From Saliterribacillus persicus (GTDB taxonomy: Bacteria; Bacillota; Bacilli; Bacillales; Amphibacillaceae), in contig NZ_QPJJ01000003.1 of NCBI RefSeq assembly GCF_003337485.1, positions 285,450 to 349,449 of the forward strand: 64,000 bases of DNA, written 5' to 3'. Shown here in pieces: positions 1 to 9,658 of the stretch. The translations under genes and the position numbers were made by a program. Under the pieces are notes generated by a model. That model saw only the letters and a program-made list of their open reading frames with translations, made no database searches and had not been told where the DNA came from. The stretch's first letter is position 1, and each line of letters begins with the position of its first letter.

Positions 1-38
1 AATGCGCACTATTTGAAAATAGATGCTAAACCCTAACA

Positions 39-500
39 CTAGCCTTCCCGTAAAAAAGTAATAAAATCTACATTTATCGGTTCCCTTCCACCCATCCGAA
101 GTCGCATATTAATCTGCCCCCGTTGGTACTGCCCATGAAGTGCCACATGTGTCAAAATCTCTGTCACAGAATTTTCATATGTTATCCCCTTGCTATTGGT
201 GTAGCTAACTATTCTAGCTAGTTCCCGATCATTTATGCTTTTTAAAAATGGAGTGATCAACTGGTCGTTTTCCTCGATAAGCGAGCGACATTCATCTAAG
301 CTAGTATTTCGAAAGAGCGGAATAGCTGAGGGGTCCTCACCAAGTATCCGCAGTATCCAAATTTTCTCCGCATATAATAGATGCGAAAATAGGCGCGTCA
401 TCTCCTGCTCTTCATGCGCCGCATAGACAAGAGCATCCACAATACGATTATTCGCCCATGAGACATGCTCAAATATGTTCAGAAAATTATTCATAGCCAT
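39..500 (-). CDS. DinB/YfiT-like four-helix metalloprotein
   Basis: A 153-residue protein of the DinB superfamily, a four-helix bundle that usually holds a divalent metal through three histidines; some members are thiol transferases, most are uncharacterised. The family pattern is visible as one His in an N-terminal helix (FSHLLYAEKIW) and a pair near the C-terminus (THVALHGQYQRGQI). Length fits the family. The start is chosen because AAGGAGAG lies just upstream. It stands alone, divergent from the RDD gene. The substrate cannot be told from the sequence. Confidence 0.85.
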   Translation of the reverse strand: MAMNNFLNIFEHVSWANNRIVDALVYAAHEEQEMTRLFSHLLYAEKIWILRILGEDPSAIPLFRNTSLDECRSLIEENDQLITPFLKSINDRELARIVSYTNSKGITYENSVTEILTHVALHGQYQRGQINMRLRMGGREPINVDFITFLREG

Positions 501-638
501 ACATCTCTCCTTTTTCCCAAAAATTGATTTCTTATGCGTGAAACACGTTAAATAGGGTAAACAGTAGATAAAGATTTGAAACTTAACCTTGTCTTTATTC
601 GTATTATATAGATAAGTGACATTGGAGGAGGATATTTA

Positions 639-1031
639 ATGAATGAACTAACAAAAAAACGAACGAAGGCAATAGGTATTGACCTTGCTATTTCTAGTAT
701 TGTAACTGCTGGTGTAGAGTATTTACTGCGTAAAAAGGTGAAAAGTGAAGCGGTGCATAACTTGGTAACACCTACTGCTGTATTGTGGGCACTAGAATAT
801 GTACAGCTTAGCTGCAACGGCCAGACACTTGGCTATAAAGCAATGGGACTTACACTTCAAAATGAAGATGGACAAACACCAACTTGTTCACAAATCGCGA
901 AAAGAATGGTGTATCGAGACACGGTGAGTACGATAGATTACTTAAAGGATCGTAAAGGATTCGAAGGTGAAGACGGTTCTGTTTTGCCACATGACCGTTA
1001 TGCGGGGACTTTGGTTAGAGAAGAGAAGTGA
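639..1031 (+). CDS. RDD family membrane protein
   Basis: A 130-residue protein with the RDD signature: an Arg/Asp pair in the first segment (KRTKAIGIDLAIS), a second hydrophobic stretch (residues about 45-60), then the typical G-x-T-x-G-x-K-x-x-G core (NGQTLGYKAMGL) and a C-terminal basic, Asp-containing tail (LPHDRYAG). RDD proteins are small membrane proteins; some have been linked to ion or osmotic homeostasis, but most have no proven role. GGAGGAGG precedes the ATG at good spacing. It is short for the family and the membrane segments are weakly hydrophobic. Confidence 0.75.
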   Translation: MNELTKKRTKAIGIDLAISSIVTAGVEYLLRKKVKSEAVHNLVTPTAVLWALEYVQLSCNGQTLGYKAMGLTLQNEDGQTPTCSQIAKRMVYRDTVSTIDYLKDRKGFEGEDGSVLPHDRYAGTLVREEK

Positions 1032-1201
1032 CAAAATTAAAAAAATAATCATATTTTTTAAAGGGATCAGTTTAATCATAGGGCTGATCTTTTGCTTTTA
1101 TATTGAGTCTACTTCGCAATTATATCTTAATTTCTATTCACCACCAATTAGATGAAACAAAATTAAGGAGATATACGTACTTCTAGGAAGGAGGAATTTC
1201 T

Positions 1202-1489
1202 ATGTATATCTTCGTTACTATTTTCACCGTACTTGGCGTTCTTTTCTTATTTAATTGGTTGATGGGTTATAGGAAAGGAAATATAACGATTGATTTTGAT
1301 GAGAGATATTTTAACCAAAAGGACTATAGAGCAGCGATCCAGAAAAAGCTCGAATCTCAAGGGAGAAATGTTTATTACCAGGGAAATAATCTATTCAACA
1401 TTGATGGACATACCTATTTGTTAATAGAAAGAAACGTCAGTATGGGTGGTATTCCACTCCAACGAACTATCTTAAGGCGAGAAGAATAG
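1202..1489 (+). CDS. Hypothetical protein with N-terminal membrane anchor
   Basis: A 95-residue protein not recognised. Residues 1-21 form one hydrophobic helix; the rest is soluble, basic and predicted mixed alpha/beta (FDERYFNQKDYRAAIQKKLE, then a short beta-rich end). A strong AAGGAGGAATTTCT ribosome site precedes the ATG, which supports real translation. The 170 bases between the RDD gene and this one show no terminator, so co-transcription is possible. Confidence 0.6.
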   Translation: MYIFVTIFTVLGVLFLFNWLMGYRKGNITIDFDERYFNQKDYRAAIQKKLESQGRNVYYQGNNLFNIDGHTYLLIERNVSMGGIPLQRTILRREE

Positions 1490-1544
1490 ATTATATTCTA
1501 AAATTATATAAAAATTATCCCTTATAAGAATTGATCATTCTCTA

Positions 1545-1585
1545 GAAAAAGAAGCTGTCATCCAATTAAGCAGTTTCCAGACAGC
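1545..1585 (-). terminator. Intrinsic terminator of the CPBP protease gene
   Basis: The arms GCTGTC and GACAGC (1554-1559 and 1580-1585) are followed on the minus strand by a T-rich run. It lies directly downstream of the CPBP gene. Confidence 0.5.
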
Positions 1586-1594
1586 CCCACTATA

Positions 1595-2464
1595 TCATTC
1601 AAATAATGCGGAGCCTCTTTTTTTAGCTATAACTAACAAAGCTACATACCATAACAAATTCATTCCAAATAAGGTAATAAGGAAAGTTGCATTAGAATAT
1701 TCCATCGTCCAAACTGATAGATCCGTACCCATCCCATTTTCCTCATAAGAAAAAAAGAAGGCTAGCAATAAGTTATTCGCAGTATGTACACCAAATACAA
1801 ATTCAATTCCATTTGTAATTTGAACTGTATATCCATATAGCATACCAAACAAAAGATAACCCAATCCAACCACTACTGGATTCATATCCATTTCAGGATT
1901 AGCAAAATGAGCACTACCAAAGATAATACCAGTTATAATTATGGTGAATAGCGGTCGTTTAAAGAACTTTCCTACCCATTGCAATAAGAAGCCTCGAAAA
2001 AAAATATCTTCTACAAATGCAAAAATTGGAATCGTAAGGATCGCAATAAAGAAAAATGAAAGAAAAACTCTAATCGAGACGGGATTAAAAATGAAATTTT
2101 CTGGTGTAAATAACATGGCTATAGAAAAAGTAAATATGATGCTTGCACTAACCAATCCGGCACCCAAAAATGTTAGCTTCCACCTAAACTTTGGCGCTGC
2201 TGTAATGAAAGTTCTAAATGGTCTCTTATGAATCCAGTTTGCAGCAATAAACAACGTTAAAATAGTAAGTAAGCTATATATACCTATACTAATAAGCTCA
2301 GCAATTGCTTGATATGAAGAATTTTTAGCTGCTCCTTTTAATAAATCATCTAATAAAACAAATCCGAAAGATCCTACGAACAATATAAAGATTATAAAGA
2401 AAAGAGTTAATATGTAATGTCGGTGCTTATTTCTTCCTACATGCGGATGAAAAAAATCAATCAT
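1595..2464 (-). CDS. CPBP family intramembrane metalloprotease
   Basis: A multi-pass membrane protein (about eight hydrophobic helices) of the CPBP/Abi family, relatives of Rce1-type prenyl proteases; in Gram-positive bacteria members are often tied to bacteriocin immunity or peptide processing. Motif 1 reads EDIFFRG where the family norm is EExxxR, so the second Glu is Asp; motif 2 is present as GSAHF. The ATG at 2464 is preferred over one at 2494 because AAAGGGGGGAGATT sits immediately before it. No bacteriocin gene is adjacent, so the role is open. Confidence 0.82.
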   Translation of the reverse strand: MIDFFHPHVGRNKHRHYILTLFFIIFILFVGSFGFVLLDDLLKGAAKNSSYQAIAELISIGIYSLLTILTLFIAANWIHKRPFRTFITAAPKFRWKLTFLGAGLVSASIIFTFSIAMLFTPENFIFNPVSIRVFLSFFFIAILTIPIFAFVEDIFFRGFLLQWVGKFFKRPLFTIIITGIIFGSAHFANPEMDMNPVVVGLGYLLFGMLYGYTVQITNGIEFVFGVHTANNLLLAFFFSYEENGMGTDLSVWTMEYSNATFLITLFGMNLLWYVALLVIAKKRGSALFE

Positions 2465-2662
2465 AATCTCCCCCCTTTCATTAGATTTTTTCAAAAAAAT
2501 CTAATGAAATTATATGCTTACCAAAAATTATTTTAGCATATTATTCCATTATTGTAAGATTATTTTATGAAATAACAAAGAACGGAGATACATTTTTTAA
2601 TCATAAATAGAGGATTTTACTTCTGAGATTCTTTTCAAATGAGAAAGCACGCGTGACGAAAA

Positions 2663-2708
2663 AACTACACCATAAAATGCTCCCTTACCGAACATTTATG
2701 GTGTAGTT
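2663..2708 (-). terminator. Intrinsic terminator of the lipoprotein gene
   Basis: A long stem (AACTACACCATAAA with TTTATGGTGTAGTT) with a 13-base loop lies just past the lipoprotein stop; a T-rich stretch follows on the minus strand. Confidence 0.7.
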
Positions 2709-2730
2709 TACGGTGCTACTTATATACGTT

Positions 2731-3552
2731 TTATAAATTGATTGTTACATCCGCATCCTCACGTAGTTTATCAACTAGTGATTGGAATGCTTCTGCTTCT
2801 TTTTGCTGTTTTAGTTGATCTTCAATATTTGGTTTAACTTCTTCAAATTCAGGAATTTCCACATCTTCTCCACCTTGCTCTTGCCCTGCAACGAGTTCAT
2901 CATATGTTTCTCTTAGCTCTTCTTCTGTTATTTCAGTATCGCCAGCTTCATTTGAAACAAGCTCATCCACTTTTACTTGGGTTTCAACCTGAGACATTAC
3001 TTCTTCTTCATCCATGCCTTGGTCTCCAAGTGCTGTGATAAACTCATCCTTTGTTTCTAAACCATTTTGCTGAGCTAACTCAGTTAACGTCTGATCGATT
3101 TGTTCATCTGTCGCTTCAATACCACTGTTATTTGCTTCTTGAATAACTAGTTCTTGTCCAACCATGCTTTCTGCAATTTGAGTTTTCAATTGATCCTGAT
3201 CAACCTCTTGACCACTCATTTGTGCTCGAGCCATTGCTTGTTGGAATTGCATGCTATATGTTTGTTCAAATTCTTCTTTTGTAATTTCTTCATCATTCAC
3301 AGAAGCAACAACATCTGGAATACCTTCTAAATCTGGCTCAGGCATCTCTGGTTGCTGCGTACCAGCTTCCCCTTCTGGAGCGGCTTCTTCTCCACTTTCT
3401 TCTTCTCCAGCTTCTTCCTCCGTTGTTTCTTCTTGTGCTGCTTCATCTTCATTATTATTTTCTTCTTGAGATTCCTCCGCATCATCGCTACATGCACCTA
3501 ATACGAGTACGGATATTGCAAGCAATAATCCTAATATCCATTTTTTCGACAT
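2731..3552 (-). CDS. SurA-N domain lipoprotein, PrsA-like chaperone
   Basis: A 273-residue exported lipoprotein. A signal peptide ends in a lipobox (VLVLGAC, Cys about residue 19), followed by a very acidic Glu-rich linker of about 50 residues and then a SurA_N-type chaperone domain (VNDEEITKEEFEQTY onward) that runs to the C-terminus. No parvulin PPIase domain is visible, unlike PrsA, so it is expected to act as a holdase or folding factor at the outer face of the membrane. The start at 3552 has GAAAGGGGAATATTG upstream; the reading frame stays open further upstream but without a signal. Confidence 0.83.
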   Translation of the reverse strand: MSKKWILGLLLAISVLVLGACSDDAEESQEENNNEDEAAQEETTEEEAGEEESGEEAAPEGEAGTQQPEMPEPDLEGIPDVVASVNDEEITKEEFEQTYSMQFQQAMARAQMSGQEVDQDQLKTQIAESMVGQELVIQEANNSGIEATDEQIDQTLTELAQQNGLETKDEFITALGDQGMDEEEVMSQVETQVKVDELVSNEAGDTEITEEELRETYDELVAGQEQGGEDVEIPEFEEVKPNIEDQLKQQKEAEAFQSLVDKLREDADVTINL

Positions 3553-3827
3553 CAATATTCCCCTTTCAAATTCAAGCTGATTGTCAGTGTAACATAGATC
3601 ATTTTTAAGTAAAACAAAAAAGAGGTAAATTCTGATTACGTTTTCATTACAATATATTACAAAAATGCAGATATCTTTTTGAAATATTAGCACTTTTAAG
3701 TATAATGTAAAGTTGGTTGAATGATAGTAGAAAAGGGTATATTTATTAAGGTAGAAACTTTTTCCCTCATAAATAATGATAAGCTTATACATTCGACTCA
3801 CAACTTTGAACTTAACGAGGTGGACAA

Positions 3828-5342
3828 ATGAAAAATGTAACACAGGTATTTTGGTATGCGCTATTTCTATGTGCTGTGGTAGTAGTTTGGGGCGCTGTTG
3901 ATCCAGAGCATCTACAAGAAGTTACTAATAACATTACTAGTGTCATATCAGAAACATTTGGATGGTATTATTTGTTACTTATTATGATCTTTTTAGTTTT
4001 CTGTGTGTATTTAATGCTGAGTCGTTTTGGAAGTATTAAGCTTGGTAAAGACGCAGATAAGCCTGAGTACAAACTCTCGTCCTGGTTTGCGATGTTATTT
4101 AGCGCTGGTATGGGAATGGGGCTCGTATTTTGGACAACTGCTGAACCTATTTCTCACGCCTTTAAAAGCTCTCCAAAATCCGAGGTCGGCTCTAATGAAG
4201 CAATTCGTGAATCACTCCAATATTCTTTTTTCCATTGGGGCATTCATGCGTGGGCTGTATATGGTGTGGTCGCACTAGTACTCGCTTATTTTAAGTTCCA
4301 CAAGGGCTACCCTGGCTTAATCAGCTCCACTTTAGTACCTTTATTTGGAGAAAAAAGCATGAGTGGTATGGCAGGGAAATTGATTGATACGTTAGCAGTT
4401 TTTGCTACGATAGTAGGTGTGGCTTCGACATTAGGCTTTGGTTCAGCTCAAATAAATGGTGGGCTATCCTATTTGTTTAATACACCGAATAACTTCTTAT
4501 TTCAACTGTTAATATTAGCAGTCGCAACTGGATTATTTATCTTGTCAGCTTCAACTGGGATAAGTAAAGGGATTAAATATCTAAGTAACACCAATATGGG
4601 CTTAGGATTTTTACTTTTATTAATTCTATTTATAGTAGGACCTACACTTTACATATTAAATATGTTTACCTCAACACTTGGTAGCTATATTTCAAACTTT
4701 TTTGATATGAGTTTTCGTATTTCTCCATTAAATGAAACTGGACGAACATGGATTGATAATTGGACGATCTTCTACTGGGCATGGTGGATTTCATGGGCAC
4801 CATTTGTTGGAATCTTTATCGCACGTATCTCTAAAGGCCGTACCATTAAAGAGTTTATGTTAGGCGTTTTATTTGTTCCAGCGCTTGTATGTTTTATCTT
4901 CTTTGCAGTGTTCGGTGTATCTGCTTTAAACATAGAACAGCTTGGCATCGATAAAATTTCAGAGTACAGTCTAGAAACAACTACATTCGGAATGTTACAG
5001 CATTATCCACTAGGAACATTGATGTCATTTATTACTGTTTTTGTCATCGCGATCTTTTTCATTACATCTGCAGACTCGGCAACATTTGTACTTGGAATGC
5101 TGACAACAGCTGGTGCATTAAACCCTACTAATTCAGTGAAGATTATTTGGGGACTTACCATGTCAACGATGGCAGCGATTATCGTGTACTTTGGAGGCAC
5201 CACAGGGCTACAAAATATGTTAATCATAGCTGCTCTTCCCTTTAGTGTGATTATGATTTTGATGGCCACATCCTTTTATAAAGAAGCAAGTAAAGAAATT
5301 AAGCGAGATAAAAAAAGAAAGAAACAGGAAAGAACATCATAG
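3828..5342 (+). CDS. BCCT family glycine betaine/choline-type transporter
   Basis: A 504-residue secondary transporter with about 12 membrane helices. It carries the BCCT glycine-rich helix (SAGMGMGLVFW, residues 92-102) and the Trp-rich signature (WIDNWTIFYWAWWISW, 308-323) that lines the trimethylammonium pocket. By family it imports compatible solutes such as glycine betaine with sodium or protons (OpuD/BetL type). The C-terminal tail is short and strongly basic (KRDKKRKK), as in osmosensing members. AACGAGGTGG precedes the ATG. Exact substrate is not readable. Confidence 0.92.
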   Translation: MKNVTQVFWYALFLCAVVVVWGAVDPEHLQEVTNNITSVISETFGWYYLLLIMIFLVFCVYLMLSRFGSIKLGKDADKPEYKLSSWFAMLFSAGMGMGLVFWTTAEPISHAFKSSPKSEVGSNEAIRESLQYSFFHWGIHAWAVYGVVALVLAYFKFHKGYPGLISSTLVPLFGEKSMSGMAGKLIDTLAVFATIVGVASTLGFGSAQINGGLSYLFNTPNNFLFQLLILAVATGLFILSASTGISKGIKYLSNTNMGLGFLLLLILFIVGPTLYILNMFTSTLGSYISNFFDMSFRISPLNETGRTWIDNWTIFYWAWWISWAPFVGIFIARISKGRTIKEFMLGVLFVPALVCFIFFAVFGVSALNIEQLGIDKISEYSLETTTFGMLQHYPLGTLMSFITVFVIAIFFITSADSATFVLGMLTTAGALNPTNSVKIIWGLTMSTMAAIIVYFGGTTGLQNMLIIAALPFSVIMILMATSFYKEASKEIKRDKKRKKQERTS

Positions 5343-5353
5343 TAATTATAAGT

Positions 5354-5384
5354 CCCTATTCTTATCGCCAGAATAGGGATTTTA
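5354..5384. terminator. Bidirectional terminator
   Basis: CCCTATTCT and AGAATAGGG form a hairpin between two converging genes, with T or A runs on both sides. It reaches the stop codon of the gene at 5382. Confidence 0.75.
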
Positions 5385-6149
5385 ATAACTTCTTTTATAC
5401 ATTTCTAAAGCCTGGTCAATAAAATTAATGTCTGCATTTGCTATTCTTGCGATAACTTCTGCCCACTCTTTCGTATTATTTCTTTTCTTTTCGTTCATCA
5501 AACCTTCAGAAGTACTCAAAAAACTTTTCCAATTATAAAATTCCCAGTGGGCAGTTTCTTCTTTGTAAGGAATTCTTTTTTCAAACAGTGGTTTTCTCGA
5601 AATATGTTGTTGGGAAAACTCAGCGCCTTTTAGGAAAACCTCCATGCTTATTGGTGTTAGATCATAATTTTGTGTAGAGAATTTACCGTTTGATCGGTGA
5701 TAATATACCCTCAGCCGCTTTTCCATCCTTTTCACTTGAACCTTTGCTGCGGGAAAAAAATTACTGAAGGCATCTTCAGAATACGAAGGATGAATACTAT
5801 CTATTAGTATCGGTTGTATCCATTGATCGCCTAGATCACACAGGTATCTGAACCCATCTTCATCTAACACCACCACAGCAACATGCGCATCTGTAGTGAA
5901 TAGATCATTCGCCACGGGATAAGCATGAATTTTATTTTTAGAAAATTCATCTAATAGCCACAATGCAAGGTCAAAGCAATTTCCAGAAAGACCATATCTT
6001 ATGCGATGTTCTATTAAAAGTCCTACTTCACGTTGTTTGCTTTTAACTGGTTGATTAAAATACCATATCTTCGATAGTGTCTCCATAGGAAAGTCATCAA
6101 ACTTTTTATAGGTTTGTAAAATTTGGTTAGGAGCAAATATAATAAACAC
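5382..6149 (-). CDS. NAT/transglutaminase-like cysteine-fold protein
   Basis: A 255-residue protein with an apparent Cys-His-Asp triad in the order and spacing of arylamine N-acetyltransferases and transglutaminase-fold enzymes: Cys58 (SGNCFDLA), His89 (TTDAHVAVVV) and Asp105 (YLCDLGDQW). The rest is not recognised. The first codon is GTG with only a weak ribosome site, so the start is uncertain. It converges on the BCCT gene and shares a terminator. It could be an acyltransferase on a small molecule or a peptidase-like enzyme; the substrate is unknown. Confidence 0.55.
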   Translation of the reverse strand: MFIIFAPNQILQTYKKFDDFPMETLSKIWYFNQPVKSKQREVGLLIEHRIRYGLSGNCFDLALWLLDEFSKNKIHAYPVANDLFTTDAHVAVVVLDEDGFRYLCDLGDQWIQPILIDSIHPSYSEDAFSNFFPAAKVQVKRMEKRLRVYYHRSNGKFSTQNYDLTPISMEVFLKGAEFSQQHISRKPLFEKRIPYKEETAHWEFYNWKSFLSTSEGLMNEKKRNNTKEWAEVIARIANADINFIDQALEMYKRSY

Positions 6150-6248
6150 CTACTTTTCACGTGATTAAAGATTTATATATTTACATGAAGTATAACCCAA
6201 AATCATTTAAAAATGGAAAAAGAGTTTATCCCTTTTTCCATTTCCAAT

Positions 6249-6875
6249 CTAATGCATATTTTGTTGTGGTGCTTGCGTATAGCCTTGCATCATCGTTGTC
6301 ATGTCCTGTGTGTTTAGCTGTGGCACTTGGTAATAACCATGTTTATTTTGATATAAGAAAAGCTCATAGCTCATCTCAATCATATTTGGTACACTGTCCG
6401 CTACAAGTCGTCTAAGTACCGGATTATTCATCTCAACACCTGTCATCGCAAGTGCGGAACCTAACGTTTTAGTATGACCTAACATGAATGAGGAATAACA
6501 TTCATCACCAAACTCCTGCACAGACTGCTTCGGTTTTTTCGGTTGTCCTGGCTTCATACCATAAATAATTTCATTACTTTGCTTCATTTCATATTGCTGT
6601 GTTGGAATTTTAGGATCTTGTCCTGTTTGAAAGGATTCCACGATTGTATTGTACATTTGTGTCATGAAGGAAGATTGGCGACGTAAAATATCCTTTAACT
6701 CTTGATCCTGAATGTTTTGATCATACAATTGATACTGTTCCAAAGTTCCGATCAAAGAACCAATTAATTCATGCGCGTCAAGCATCTCATGAGCACCATG
6801 ATTAAGACTACTACCTGGATTCTGATGTGTTTGGTTCATTTGATTCGCATTTTGTTGCTGATTATTGTGTTGCAC
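6249..6875 (-). CDS. Spore coat protein, CotF family
   Basis: A 208-residue protein with an Asn/Gln/His-rich N-terminus, then the CotF domain: helical, with the typical DAHELIGSLIGTLEQY opening, YNTIVESFQTG, and the C-terminal NPVLRRLVADSVPNMIEMSY segment. CotF-type proteins sit in the spore coat of Bacillaceae. Expected to be made in the mother cell late in sporulation. GGAGGTTATCAGT precedes the ATG. Its presence supports a spore-forming host. Confidence 0.85.
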   Translation of the reverse strand: MQHNNQQQNANQMNQTHQNPGSSLNHGAHEMLDAHELIGSLIGTLEQYQLYDQNIQDQELKDILRRQSSFMTQMYNTIVESFQTGQDPKIPTQQYEMKQSNEIIYGMKPGQPKKPKQSVQEFGDECYSSFMLGHTKTLGSALAMTGVEMNNPVLRRLVADSVPNMIEMSYELFLYQNKHGYYQVPQLNTQDMTTMMQGYTQAPQQNMH

Positions 6876-7025
6876 ACTGATAACCTCCTGTTATTGAAAT
6901 TCCATTATATTCTGTCCACACATCCTCAATTTATGTAAATAAAATTGGCAAGAGTTGAATAAGGTAAAAATAGATAAAAAATGTTATGATAATGAAAGAG
7001 AATTATTTTAAATGGGGGAAAGTAA

Positions 7026-7943
7026 ATGGGAAAACGCATACTATTATTTTTATTAACGAACATTTTAGTCATGACAACAATTGTAATTGCATGGACATTA
7101 ATCACAACCTTTACTGATATCAATCCATCCTATCTAACAGGAGGATCAGGGTTAGGAATTGACTATGGTACTTTAATGATTTTTAGTATATTGATCGGTT
7201 TTGCCGGTGCATTTATTTCATTAGCTATATCTCGTTGGATGGCTAAAATGATGATGAAAGTTAAAGTAATTGATCCAAACAATTTTAAAAACGCACACGA
7301 GCAGTTCGTTTATGAAAAAGTTGAACGTTTTTCTCGTACTGCTGGTTTAATGCATACACCACAGGTTGGTATTTACCAATCCCCTGAGGTAAATGCTTTC
7401 GCAACTGGACCAACAAAAAAACGTTCCTTAGTTGCCGTCTCATCAGGGCTCTTACAAGGGATGGACGATGATGCAATCGAAGGAGTTATCGCACACGAGG
7501 TTGCCCACGTAGCAAACGGAGATATGGTAACCATGACGCTATTACAAGGTATTGTAAACACCTTCGTGGTATTCTTCTCTAGAATTGCAGCTGTAATCGT
7601 CTCTCGTTTTGTTCGTTCTGAGATTCAATGGATCGTTCAATTTGCAGCTATCATTGTCTTTCAGATCTTATTCTCGATTCTCGGAAGTCTCGTCGTAAGT
7701 GCTTATTCACGGCACCGGGAATACCATGCGGATCGCGGGGGCGCTGATTTAGCTGGCGCTGATAAAATGGCACATGCTCTTCGCTCATTAAAGGCATATG
7801 TCGATAGAGCGAAGGTTAATGATAGAACCGATGATTCAGCTATTCAAACGATGAAGATTAGTAATGGTAAAGGTGGACTTGTTTCATTATTTTCATCCCA
7901 CCCACCACTTGATGATCGAATTGCAAAATTAGAACAACGCTAA
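7026..7943 (+). CDS. htpX: HtpX membrane zinc protease
   Basis: A 305-residue M48 metalloprotease that degrades misfolded membrane proteins. There are two N-terminal membrane helices (about 5-27 and 48-70), the zinc motif HEVAH (His157, Glu158, His161), two further hydrophobic segments (about 170-225), and the third zinc ligand region [13 protein letters not shown] (Glu232). Length and architecture match HtpX. GGGGGAAAGTAA precedes the ATG. It is monocistronic, closed by a terminator. Confidence 0.95.
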   Translation: MGKRILLFLLTNILVMTTIVIAWTLITTFTDINPSYLTGGSGLGIDYGTLMIFSILIGFAGAFISLAISRWMAKMMMKVKVIDPNNFKNAHEQFVYEKVERFSRTAGLMHTPQVGIYQSPEVNAFATGPTKKRSLVAVSSGLLQGMDDDAIEGVIAHEVAHVANGDMVTMTLLQGIVNTFVVFFSRIAAVIVSRFVRSEIQWIVQFAAIIVFQILFSILGSLVVSAYSRHREYHADRGGADLAGADKMAHALRSLKAYVDRAKVNDRTDDSAIQTMKISNGKGGLVSLFSSHPPLDDRIAKLEQR

Positions 7944-7950
7944 CTTATAT

Positions 7951-7985
7951 AAATGCAGTTGCCCAACTGAGGCAGCTGCATTTTT
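7951..7985 (+). terminator. Intrinsic terminator of htpX
   Basis: AAATGCAG and TTGCC pair with GGCA and CTGCATTT, followed by five Ts. Confidence 0.8.
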
Positions 7986-8166
7986 GTATTATAGCAAAGC
8001 ATAATATTTACCGAACTATAGTATATCGAAAACTAAGAATTATACTGCACGAACTTAGCAATAAGCGAAATATTTCTAATCTCCGCACATAAGCGTATAT
8101 TTTGATGCGCTTGCAATTCTTCCTTATGATAGAGCTAACAATTAACAATACAAGGGAGAGATAAAA

Positions 8167-8607
8167 ATGAATTTAAGAGTATATTTAGCAGGGCAAATTC
8201 ATGATGATTGGAGAAAAGAAGTAGAACAAAAAGCGAAAGATAAAGACTTAGCATTAACCTTCGTATGGCCCCAAACCAATCATGAACGCTCAGATAATAT
8301 AGGGGAAGACATTTTCGGAGAACAACCAAACAACTATTTTAAAGATGATGCCGCTTCTAGCATTAACAATTTTCGTACCCAGGTGTTAATGGAGCGATCC
8401 GATATAGTCATCGCCCTTTTCGGCGAAAAATACAAACAATGGAACACAGCAATGGATGCAAGTACTGCCATTGCAATGAATAAACCTACTATTATCATAA
8501 GACCTGAATCACATATTCATCCACTTAAGGAGCTTTCAAATAAAGCAAATGTAACCGTGGAAACCATAGATCAGGCATTAGATGTTATTGCTTATATTTT
8601 CGAATAA
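8167..8607 (+). CDS. ytoQ: YtoQ family protein
   Basis: A 146-residue conserved protein resembling B. subtilis YtoQ. It starts with the characteristic VYLAGQIHDDWR and has WPQTNHERSD and later SDIVIALFGEKYKQWNTAMDAS, a pattern like nucleoside 2-deoxyribosyltransferase folds (Rossmann-like, with an Asp and Glu near the second half). Function is unknown. AAGGGAGAGATAAAA precedes the ATG. Confidence 0.85.
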   Translation: MNLRVYLAGQIHDDWRKEVEQKAKDKDLALTFVWPQTNHERSDNIGEDIFGEQPNNYFKDDAASSINNFRTQVLMERSDIVIALFGEKYKQWNTAMDASTAIAMNKPTIIIRPESHIHPLKELSNKANVTVETIDQALDVIAYIFE

Positions 8608-8704
8608 TAATTAATTTCTTCCCACTTATTCAAATAAAGTGTTAGAAAGCTTGTTTTCGTGGTATTACTAGATGTAAGCAATCATTTCAAAGAGGAGTGT
8701 TACG

Positions 8705-9547
8705 ATGACGAAGCAAGTTCCTATGATAAAGTTAAATGATGGTGTAGAAATACCAGCTGTCGGTTTCGGTACAGCTACGATAAAAGGAAGCCAAGGTGTT
8801 AACGCCTTTACAAGTGCGATCAGCAACGGTTATCGTTTACTGGATAGTGCCTATAACTATGAAAATGAAGGTGCGGTTGGTGAAGCGATTCGTCGTTCCG
8901 GTCTAAAGCGCGAGGAATTATTCGTCACCTCAAAACTACCAGGACGGTATCACCACTATGACGAAGCGATAAAAGCCATTCAAGAATCTTTATTTCGTGC
9001 AAACCTTCATTATTTGGATCTCTATTTAATTCATTGGCCAAACCCTAAACAAGATCACTACGTTGAAGCTTGGCAAGCACTTATCGATGCAAAGAAAATG
9101 GGATTAATTCGCTCAATTGGCGTAAGTAATTTCCTCCCTGAGCATATTGATCGTTTAGAAAAAGAAACCGGAGAAATTCCAAGCGTCAACCAAGTAGAAT
9201 TGCATCCATTTTTCAATCAAAAAGAGCAGCGCGATTATCACGAACAAAAAGGCATCCTTACCGAATCATGGAGCCCTCTCTGCAGAGCAGAAGACGTATT
9301 AGAAAATGACGTCCTCCAAAAACTCGCAACTAAATATAATAAATCAGTTGGACAAATCATTTTGCGTTGGCACTACCAGCTAGGTAGCATAGCGATTCCA
9401 CGATCCTCTAATCCAACAAGGCAACGAGAAAATCTTGAGATCTTTGACTTTTCAATCGACAAAGAAGACATCGATGCCATTAATGGACTAACACAGCCTA
9501 ACGGAAGAATGAATGATCAGGATCCCGCTGTATACGAAGAATTTTAA
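8705..9547 (+). CDS. Aldo/keto reductase
   Basis: A 280-residue NAD(P)H-dependent reductase of the AKR5 type, a TIM barrel acting on carbonyl compounds such as methylglyoxal and other small aldehydes. The catalytic tetrad is visible: Asp and Tyr in LLDSAYNYENE, Lys in VTSKLPGR and His in LYLIHWPNP. The C-terminal NADP site is present (IPRSSNPTRQRENLEIFDF). GAGGAG precedes the ATG. It resembles B. subtilis YvgN/YtbE, but the exact substrate cannot be assigned. Confidence 0.93.
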   Translation: MTKQVPMIKLNDGVEIPAVGFGTATIKGSQGVNAFTSAISNGYRLLDSAYNYENEGAVGEAIRRSGLKREELFVTSKLPGRYHHYDEAIKAIQESLFRANLHYLDLYLIHWPNPKQDHYVEAWQALIDAKKMGLIRSIGVSNFLPEHIDRLEKETGEIPSVNQVELHPFFNQKEQRDYHEQKGILTESWSPLCRAEDVLENDVLQKLATKYNKSVGQIILRWHYQLGSIAIPRSSNPTRQRENLEIFDFSIDKEDIDAINGLTQPNGRMNDQDPAVYEEF

Positions 9548-9550
9548 GGA

Positions 9551-9590
9551 AAAAGGAGAGAGCATTTCAAAGTTGCTTCTCTCCTTTTTT
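9551..9590 (+). terminator. Intrinsic terminator of the aldo/keto reductase
   Basis: AAAAGGAGAGAGC pairs with GCTTCTCTCCTTTT and is followed by Ts, directly after the stop. Confidence 0.8.
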
Positions 9591-9658
9591 ATATCCTGCG
9601 TTAACCTATTTAATTTTGTGCCTTATATAGCCATGCGCCACTTAAATCGTTTCCATGT

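Noticed and set aside
967..1155. 62-codon frame overlapping the end of the RDD gene
   Set aside because: Starts inside the RDD gene in another frame without a ribosome site.
3553..3843. N-terminal extension of the lipoprotein frame
   Set aside because: The strong ribosome site and signal peptide with lipobox place the start at 3552; the extension is Lys/Tyr-rich noise overlapping the BCCT promoter region.
6161..6415. 84-codon plus-strand frame over the CotF gene end
   Set aside because: Mostly antisense to the coat protein gene, with no ribosome site.
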